Source: Bacteroidaceae bacterium
GTDB lineage: Bacteria > Bacteroidota > Bacteroidia > Bacteroidales > Bacteroidaceae
Length of the DNA stretch: 64,000 nt
Direction: 5' to 3'
Assembly: GCA_902362375.1 (NCBI GenBank)
Contig: CABIVS010000005.1
Span: 62,001-126,000, forward strand
Shown: piece after piece, positions 54,351 to 64,000 of the stretch
How positions within the stretch are numbered: the stretch's first letter is position 1
Layout: each line of letters starts with the position of its first letter
The notes under the pieces: model-generated
Databases searched by the model: none
Told to the model about the DNA's origin: nothing
Seen by the model: only the letters and a program-made list of their open reading frames with translations
Position numbers and translations under genes: made by a program

Positions 54351-55754
54351 TTATTCTTCTCTTCCACCACCCAATGCCTGGTAAAGGCTTACTACGGCCT
54401 GCATCTGATCAAAGCAATCGGAAACCTGAGAGATTTGTGCACTCAGGTAAGACTGTTGTGCTGACAGTACTTCCAGATAGGTTGAGGTCCCTAAGTTAAA
54501 CAATTCTTTTGTATCTTCCGAAGCTTTCTTTGCAGATTCTACCTGCATTTGGCGTGATTCTACTTTTTCACTGGTCTTTTGGTATAAACTTAACGCATTG
54601 CTGACCTCACTTCCGGCATTCAGAAGTGTTTGTTGGAAGGATAGTTTAGCTTGTTCCTCCTGTGCTTTCGCTGCTTTCAGCCGGGCAATGTTCTGTCCCC
54701 GGTAGAATAGAGGCTGCGTAAGTGAACCAATGGCGGAAGCCAACAGCTTTCCCGGATTGATAATTGCGCTACCGGCACTGTTGGTCCATCCGGCAGAGCC
54801 GCTAAGCGTGATTTGCGGATAGAATGCGGCACGTGCCGAATTAGTATTGTAATAGCAGCTTGCCAATGACATTTCAGCAGCTTTTACGTCCGGACGGTTG
54901 GATAGCAACTGGATAGGTACACCTGCGGAAAGTTCCGTCGGAAGTACTTGTGCCTCCAATACGCCACGTTTGATGGCGTGCGGAGCTTCGCCCAAGAAAG
55001 TAGACAGGGCATTTTCCGTCTCACGTATGCTTTGTTCAATGTCCGGAATAGTGGCAAGTACCTGCGCGTAAGCAGCCTTGCTCTGTTCTACACCGGCCGA
55101 ATTGATATTGTACATAGCAGAGTTTTTCATCGCTTCCATTGTTTCGGCATTCTGTTTCAGAATTTCAGCTGTGGCTTTGGTTATTTCCAGCTGGCGGTCT
55201 AACATCATTAATGTATAATACATATTGGCGATGTTGGAGACAACCTGTGTCTGCACAGCCTGACGGTAAGCTTTCACTTGCTTCAGAGTAACTTGTGCAT
55301 TTCGTTTGGAGTTGAGCAACTGACCGAACAAGTCGATCTGCCAGCTAGCTGTAACGGGCAATGAGTACGTTTTTGTTGCTGCGTTTTTATCAAAACTACT
55401 GATTGTTCCTTGCGGTGATAACCCCAGTGACGGAGCATAAGCCAGACGTGCAGACATCAGGGATGCTTCTGCTGCTTTCACATTCTGAGCGGCCGACAAG
55501 AGGTCAGTGTTTTGTTTCAGTCCCGCTTCGATGAGAGACTGGAGTTGCGGGTCGGTGAAGACTTCTCTCCACGGCAGATTACCGAAGTTGGCTGTATCCG
55601 AAACCAGTGTATCATTATTCGCTACCGGATCGCGATACAGGCCGGAAGTGGTGATATCTTCGGGTCTGTCATACGACTTATAGATGTGGCAGCTGCTCAA
55701 GAGAGCAGTTGCACACAACATATATAGAATCTGTTTCTTCATATCGAATTTCAT
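54351..55754 (-). CDS. RND efflux outer-membrane factor lipoprotein (NodT/OprM type)
   Basis: 467 residues with signal peptide and lipobox (LLSSC, about Cys22). Two OEP repeats of the TolC fold are visible, each a long coiled-coil pair: about 65-260 (LPWREVFTDPQLQSLIEAGL onward) and about 275-465 (LLSNRPDVKAAEMSLAS, then YQKTSEKVESRQMQVESAKK). It forms the trimeric outer-membrane duct of the pump. The first ATG overlaps the RND stop as TAATG, so translation is coupled; Met5 is a possible alternative. Confidence 0.92.
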   Translation of the reverse strand: MKFDMKKQILYMLCATALLSSCHIYKSYDRPEDITTSGLYRDPVANNDTLVSDTANFGNLPWREVFTDPQLQSLIEAGLKQNTDLLSAAQNVKAAEASLMSARLAYAPSLGLSPQGTISSFDKNAATKTYSLPVTASWQIDLFGQLLNSKRNAQVTLKQVKAYRQAVQTQVVSNIANMYYTLMMLDRQLEITKATAEILKQNAETMEAMKNSAMYNINSAGVEQSKAAYAQVLATIPDIEQSIRETENALSTFLGEAPHAIKRGVLEAQVLPTELSAGVPIQLLSNRPDVKAAEMSLASCYYNTNSARAAFYPQITLSGSAGWTNSAGSAIINPGKLLASAIGSLTQPLFYRGQNIARLKAAKAQEEQAKLSFQQTLLNAGSEVSNALSLYQKTSEKVESRQMQVESAKKASEDTKELFNLGTSTYLEVLSAQQSYLSAQISQVSDCFDQMQAVVSLYQALGGGREE

Positions 55755-58700
55755 TATTTAGCGTATTGTTCAATCTCTGTTACAGCATCTGTATTGTCAA
55801 TATCTTCCCATTCCATCGGTTTTACTTTCTCTTGCAGATATTGGAAGATTACGAACAAGGCAGGAACGATGAAAATCTGGCAAATCATACCGATCAACAT
55901 ACCACCGATAGAAGCAGTACCCAGTGTACGGTTACCGTGAGCACCTACACCAAAGGCAAACATCAACGGAAGCAATCCGACTACCATTGCCAATGATGTC
56001 ATCAGGATCGGGCGGAGACGGGCACCGGCGCCCAATACGGCTGCCCATGTGATACTCATACCCATCTTGCGGCGGTCAAGGGCGAACTCTACAATCAGGA
56101 TGGCATTTTTCGCCAACAGACCCATCAACATGATCAACGCAATCTGCATATAGATATTGTTGGACATTGTCCCCAGAATCATCTTCAACATCGAGATATT
56201 ACCGATAGCACTTACTCCGTTCACAAACAGGAAGCTGCCTAGCAGACCGAACGGAACGGACAATAATACGGCTAACGGAAGTATGTAACTTTCGTACTGT
56301 GCACTCAGCAACAGATAAACGAATACGAAGCAGAGGATGAAAATCAATCCGGTAGCGCTTCCACTGCTCTGAGCTTCTTCGCGCGCCATACCACCCAACT
56401 CGTAGGTGTAACCGGTCGGAAGATTCTGCTTGGCTACTTCTGCCAGCGCAGCCAATGCCTGTCCGGATGTATAACCACTGGCAGGAGCCACCATCACTTT
56501 CATGGAAGTGTAAAGGTTGAAGCGGCTGATGATATCCGGGCCATACACTTTATCAATCGTAATGAATTGAGAGATAGGAGCCATTTCACCGGCACTGTTA
56601 CGAACCTTGATATTCTTCAAAGATTCCAGGTTCTTACGTGATAACGGGTCCGACTGAATCATTACACGATACATCTTACCAAAACGGTTGAAGTTGGATG
56701 CATACAGACCACCATAATATCCTTGCATAGTGGTAAGGATGTCGCTCGGGCTGATGCCTGCCTTCTTACAAGCTGCCGCGTCAATATCAATCATATATTG
56801 CGGGAAGTTCGGGTTGAACGTTGTTTTGGCAGAATTGATTTCAGGGCGGGCTTCCAGTGCGGCGGTATAGTCGTTGACTACATCGAAGAACTTGTTCAAG
56901 TCACCGCCCGTCTTATCCTGCATATTCACCTCAATATCCGTAGATGCTGAATAACCCGGGATCATCGGCGGAGCAAAGAACAACACCTGTGCTTCCTTGA
57001 TGATCTTCTGTGCACGCATATATAAGGACCCCACCACAACGTCAGAGTTTTGTATCATCGAACGTTCATCCCAATCTTTCAGTTTGATGATGAAAGAACC
57101 GTAGGACGGTCCCTGTCCACCGATGAAACTGAAACCGGAAATCAATGTGCGCGAAGATACGGCCGGATCAGCGGCAATCAGGCTGTCTACACGTGCCAGA
57201 ATCTCTTCCGAGCGGTCTTGTGACGTGCCCGGCGGCAAAGTCACAGCTCCCATCAGTGTACCGGTATCTTCGTTGGGCACCATACCTGTCGGAGTGGTGT
57301 TCATGAAGAACATAAGCAATACAATAGAAGCAACGACCAACCCCATGGACAACCATTTCTTCTGGATGAAGAACAGTACGTGCTTTTTATATCGTTTCAG
57401 GATAGATTCATAGGTATCGTTGAATCTGTTCTTGAATTTATTCGTGCTCATTCCGATTAGTGCCAAAATACTAAGAAGTATGAGGATGGCGGTAATCACC
57501 GGATTGATACTGAAGAATCCGAAAATCATACCGAGAATGGCAACAAGTGTGAATGTGAGTGTGATTCCCGGATGCAACATCTTTCCGATTGCTTCGGTAT
57601 ATCTGTTTATCATTGTTGTATGAGCCGTCTTGTAGGCTGTTTTCATACGCTCCTTCAATGGAGGAACTTCTTCGGAACCTTCCTGCTTGTGCGGTTTCAG
57701 AAGAACGGCACACAAGGCGGGGCTTAATGTCAAAGCGTTCAGAGCGGACAGACCGATGGCGATGGCCATAGTCATACCAAATTGGCGATAGAATGTTCCC
57801 GCCGTTCCACCCATGAAACTTACCGGGATAAATACGGCCATCATGACCAGTGTAATGGATACGATAGCACCGCCCAATTCGTTCATTGCGTCGATGGAAG
57901 CCAGACGGGCGGAAGTATAGCCTTGGTCTAGCTTGGCGTGTACACCCTCGACGACCACAATGGCGTCATCGACCACAATGGCGATGGCGAGTACAAGCGC
58001 ACATAACGTCAGCAAGTTCAAACTGAATCCTACTAAGGACAGGATAAAGAATGTACCGATAAGAGCTACCGGGATGGCAATGGTCGGAATCAATGTAGAA
58101 CGTAAGTCCTGCAGGAAGATATATACTACGATAAATACCAGGATAAATGCCTCGATCAATGTTTTCAATACCTCATGGATAGAAGCGAACAAGAAGTCGT
58201 TGGCATTCATGGATACGTTTATCTTCAAACCGGCAGGCAGTGATTTGGACGCTTCATCCAGCAACACCTGAATGTCGCTGATGGTTTGTGTCGCATTTGT
58301 TCCTGCCATCTGATAAACGATACAGGTTACAGCCTTATGTCCGTTTACACGGTTGGTAAAGTTGTATCCCAAACGGTCCAGTTGGATTTCTGCAATATCG
58401 TTCAGGCGAAGCACTTCACCGTCGGGCAAAGATTTGATGACGATATTTTCGAATTCCTCCGGTTGTTGCAGACGTCCTTTGTAGCGGATGGTATATTGGA
58501 AAGTCTGGTTGCTGCGTTCACCGAATTGTCCCGGAGCAGCTTCCACGTTCTGTTCTGCCAAGGCTGCGGATACGTCGCCCGGAACCAGCTTGTATTGCGC
58601 CATTACGTCCGGACGTAGCCAGATACGCATAGAGTAGTCCTGTCCCATCACAGAGGCATCACCCACACCCGGTACACGCTGAACTTGCGGAATCAGGTTG

Positions 58701-59182
58701 ATCTTAGCATAGTTTTCGATAAATGATTCTGTATATGTATCACTTTCGTCGTAAAGAGAGAACACCACTAGCATGGAAGTCTGGCGTTTCTGAGTTGTCA
58801 CACCGACTTTGGTTACTTCGGCAGGCAGTAATCCCTGTGCCATAGAAACACGGTTCTGCACGTTAACGGCAGCCATATCCGGGTCTGTTCCCTGTTTAAA
58901 ATAGATGGATATATCACCTGCACCGGTGTTGGATGCGTTGGAGGTCATATACATCATATTTTCCACACCATTGATTTGTTCCTCTAGCGGGGCAATCACG
59001 GAATTCAATACGGTCGACGCGCTGGCACCCGTATAAGTGGCCCTTACCGATACGGTAGGAGGCGCAATGTCCGGATACTGGGTGATTGGCAGTGTTGCCA
59101 GTCCGATAGCACCCAGAATGACTATCAAAATAGAAATAACCGTTGATAGTACCGGACGGTTAATAAATTTATCTAACTTCAT
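55754..59182 (-). CDS. RND-family efflux pump inner-membrane transporter (AcrB-like)
   Basis: 1142 residues, longer than AcrB (about 1050). Twelve membrane helices are split by two large periplasmic loops. Proton-relay aspartates sit in VVDDAIVVVEG of helix 4 (about 407-417 region), and the periplasmic entry PITQYPDIAPPTV near residues 32-44 is characteristic of the hydrophobe/amphiphile efflux class. An insert of about 90 residues with two extra hydrophobic stretches in the central cytoplasmic region (about 535-600) accounts for the greater length. It exports drugs, bile salts or similar amphiphiles with proton influx. Confidence 0.95.
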   Translation of the reverse strand: MKLDKFINRPVLSTVISILIVILGAIGLATLPITQYPDIAPPTVSVRATYTGASASTVLNSVIAPLEEQINGVENMMYMTSNASNTGAGDISIYFKQGTDPDMAAVNVQNRVSMAQGLLPAEVTKVGVTTQKRQTSMLVVFSLYDESDTYTESFIENYAKINLIPQVQRVPGVGDASVMGQDYSMRIWLRPDVMAQYKLVPGDVSAALAEQNVEAAPGQFGERSNQTFQYTIRYKGRLQQPEEFENIVIKSLPDGEVLRLNDIAEIQLDRLGYNFTNRVNGHKAVTCIVYQMAGTNATQTISDIQVLLDEASKSLPAGLKINVSMNANDFLFASIHEVLKTLIEAFILVFIVVYIFLQDLRSTLIPTIAIPVALIGTFFILSLVGFSLNLLTLCALVLAIAIVVDDAIVVVEGVHAKLDQGYTSARLASIDAMNELGGAIVSITLVMMAVFIPVSFMGGTAGTFYRQFGMTMAIAIGLSALNALTLSPALCAVLLKPHKQEGSEEVPPLKERMKTAYKTAHTTMINRYTEAIGKMLHPGITLTFTLVAILGMIFGFFSINPVITAILILLSILALIGMSTNKFKNRFNDTYESILKRYKKHVLFFIQKKWLSMGLVVASIVLLMFFMNTTPTGMVPNEDTGTLMGAVTLPPGTSQDRSEEILARVDSLIAADPAVSSRTLISGFSFIGGQGPSYGSFIIKLKDWDERSMIQNSDVVVGSLYMRAQKIIKEAQVLFFAPPMIPGYSASTDIEVNMQDKTGGDLNKFFDVVNDYTAALEARPEINSAKTTFNPNFPQYMIDIDAAACKKAGISPSDILTTMQGYYGGLYASNFNRFGKMYRVMIQSDPLSRKNLESLKNIKVRNSAGEMAPISQFITIDKVYGPDIISRFNLYTSMKVMVAPASGYTSGQALAALAEVAKQNLPTGYTYELGGMAREEAQSSGSATGLIFILCFVFVYLLLSAQYESYILPLAVLLSVPFGLLGSFLFVNGVSAIGNISMLKMILGTMSNNIYMQIALIMLMGLLAKNAILIVEFALDRRKMGMSITWAAVLGAGARLRPILMTSLAMVVGLLPLMFAFGVGAHGNRTLGTASIGGMLIGMICQIFIVPALFVIFQYLQEKVKPMEWEDIDNTDAVTEIEQYAK

Positions 59183-59198
59183 ACGATTATCTAAATTA

Positions 59199-60374
59199 TT
59201 AATTGAAAGCTGTAGCTAAATTACCATCGTGCTGGTCTTTCAAATGCTGTTGATAGTTCGCTTCTTTTTGAGCAGGTGTGATAGGCTGTATGCTCTGGCC
59301 ATCTTTCAGACTCTGCACGCCTTCGATTACAATTTTATCTCCAGGATTCAGACCTGAAGTTACGAGATATTCTTTTCCGTTGTCTAGATTGAAGATCTTG
59401 ATTTCTGTATATTTCACCGTGTTATCCGGTTGCAAAACGTAAACGAACTTCTTATCCTGAATTTCTACTGTTGCTGATTGCGGTATCGTAATCACATTTT
59501 CCATCGTGTAAGGAATCAGTACGTTTGCTGTTCCGCCACTGCGTAAGATGTGTTCTTTGTTCGGGAAAAGGGCACGCATACTTACCGAACCGGTTGACTG
59601 GTCGATCACTCCTGTAATTGCGTCTACTTTACCCTCGATGCTGTACTCTGTACCGTCGATCAGCTGCAATTTGATAGCTGGAATTTTGCTGATTTCTTCT
59701 TTGATAGTACCTCCGGTTTTAGTCATGGCCAACAGCTCTTTTTCTGTCATGGAGAAATATACATATACTTCATCAATTTCAGAAACAGTAGTCATCGGAG
59801 TAGAGATGGAAGGGCTTACCAATGCTCCCAGACGATACGGAATATCGTTGATTACACCGTCAGAAGGACTCTTCACTTGGGTGAAAGAGAGATTCTGCTG
59901 TGCAGTGGTAAGCTGTGCTTTTGCTTGTGCCAGTTGTGCCTGTGATTGCGCCAGCGTATTTTCTGCCATTGACAAGTCGTAGTCACTGATGATGTTCTTC
60001 TTGTTAAGCTCACGCTTATTGTCTACCGTCATTTGTTGAGTGCTGACAGCAGCTTCGGCTGTAGCAACGGCAGCTTTTGCTGTGCGCACTGCAGCTTCGT
60101 ATTGTGTAGGATCAACAATGAACAATACTTGTCCCTTACGGACAGTTGCTCCTTCATCCACGCATAGTTTCGTGATGAAACCCGATACCTGCGGACGGAT
60201 TTCTACGTCTTGTTTACCTTTGATTGTAGCCGGATAGGCAGTTGTTAAATTGGCAGTCGTCTTTTGTAACTCTTGTACTGCATATTCAGGAACCTTTCCT
60301 GTTCCATTGCCCTTATTGCCACAACTAGACAAGAGGGCTACGCAAAATGCAAATAAAACAATTCTACTTTTCAT
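59199..60374 (-). CDS. RND efflux periplasmic adaptor (AcrA-like lipoprotein)
   Basis: 391 residues with lipobox (ALLSSC, Cys18). Adaptor layout: biotinyl-lipoyl half-motifs (IRPQVSGFITKLCVDEGATVRKGQ near 47-70 and FTQVKSPSDGVINDI near 163-177) flank an alanine-rich alpha-hairpin (about 85-160), then beta-barrel and membrane-proximal domains. First gene of the efflux operon, 16 bases before the RND gene. It bridges the inner-membrane pump and the outer-membrane duct. No adjacent regulator is present, unlike many such operons. Confidence 0.93.
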   Translation of the reverse strand: MKSRIVLFAFCVALLSSCGNKGNGTGKVPEYAVQELQKTTANLTTAYPATIKGKQDVEIRPQVSGFITKLCVDEGATVRKGQVLFIVDPTQYEAAVRTAKAAVATAEAAVSTQQMTVDNKRELNKKNIISDYDLSMAENTLAQSQAQLAQAKAQLTTAQQNLSFTQVKSPSDGVINDIPYRLGALVSPSISTPMTTVSEIDEVYVYFSMTEKELLAMTKTGGTIKEEISKIPAIKLQLIDGTEYSIEGKVDAITGVIDQSTGSVSMRALFPNKEHILRSGGTANVLIPYTMENVITIPQSATVEIQDKKFVYVLQPDNTVKYTEIKIFNLDNGKEYLVTSGLNPGDKIVIEGVQSLKDGQSIQPITPAQKEANYQQHLKDQHDGNLATAFN

Positions 60375-60458
60375 ACTTATAAATATCTGTTTTTTAATTT
60401 AATGCGTTTGTTCCCAGTGTGCTGTTCATTCATATAGTCAAGGGTTTTAAGGAAGAAA

Positions 60459-60494
60459 AGCCGGAAACTAATTTAGGCAAATTAGTTTCCGGCT
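60459..60494 (-). terminator. Intrinsic terminator after the GH2 beta-galactosidase gene
   Basis: Perfect 16-bp stem (60459-60474 against 60479-60494) with a 4-base loop. On the minus strand it is followed by TTTTCTTCCTTAAAA. It separates the GH2 gene from the efflux operon. Confidence 0.85.
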
Positions 60495-60555
60495 GCAAAA
60501 GTACTTTAAATTCGGTATTCTTGTTCTCTGATACCGTGTTTTTTAACTATGTTTT

Positions 60556-64000
<3,445 letters not shown>

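Overview
The window comes from a gut-type Bacteroides (Bacteroidota). The evidence is five kinds of signature: SusC/SusD pairs, a hybrid two-component sensor-regulator, many lipoprotein glycoside hydrolases, a serine-type sulfatase, and promoters with the Bacteroides -7 element TAnnTTTG in place of sigma70 boxes. The species cannot be fixed from the sequence alone. No rRNA, tRNA, CRISPR array, integrase or transposase was seen.

Left edge (1-4.6 kb): a minus-strand envelope operon (truncated secreted protein, membrane GT2 glycosyltransferase, HEAT-repeat membrane protein) is divergent from a LruC-domain lipoprotein gene that ends at a strong terminator.

Glycosaminoglycan locus (4.6-23.3 kb): a DUF6250 protein and a PL8 chondroitinase on the plus strand, then on the minus strand a porin and a tRNA-dihydrouridine synthase (probably bystanders), then SusC, SusD and a DUF5017 lipoprotein, a serine-type sulfatase and a 1352-residue hybrid sensor. 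The content and order resemble the chondroitin sulfate locus of B. thetaiotaomicron. The expected flow is surface capture and lyase cleavage, periplasmic desulfation, and sensing of an oligosaccharide by the hybrid sensor. The convergent gap at 8.4-8.8 kb holds a striking array of GTTTC/GAAAC words repeating every ~22 bp, followed by a second word array (CTGTCAC/GTGACAG). The gap before the sensor carries a large REP-like palindrome.

Second, larger glycan locus (23.4-52.6 kb), all on the minus strand. In transcription order: LacI-type repressor, GH78, GH2 beta-mannosidase-like, ROK kinase, GmhA-like heptose-phosphate isomerase, clan GH-A hydrolase, sugar MFS permease, GH36, a GH36/GH-A fusion, a leucine-rich-repeat lipoprotein, two consecutive SusC/SusD pairs, and an endonuclease/exonuclease/phosphatase-fold lipoprotein. 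Near-identical palindromes (core TTAAYCGGTTAA) lie at the repressor promoter, before GH78 and at the ROK/GmhA junction, suggesting one LacI regulon. A GmhA-type isomerase beside a sugar kinase, plus an enzyme fusion whose two halves also exist as separate genes in the same operon, make this the most unusual part of the window. Its substrate is unknown; a manno-configured, possibly heptose-, rhamnose- or phosphate-bearing glycan is a hypothesis only.

Right edge (52.8-64 kb): a small CBM9-like protein gene, then a minus-strand MFP-RND-OMF efflux operon that continues into an LpxA-like acyltransferase gene, and a GH2 beta-galactosidase gene with its own promoter. The last ~300 bases show no gene.
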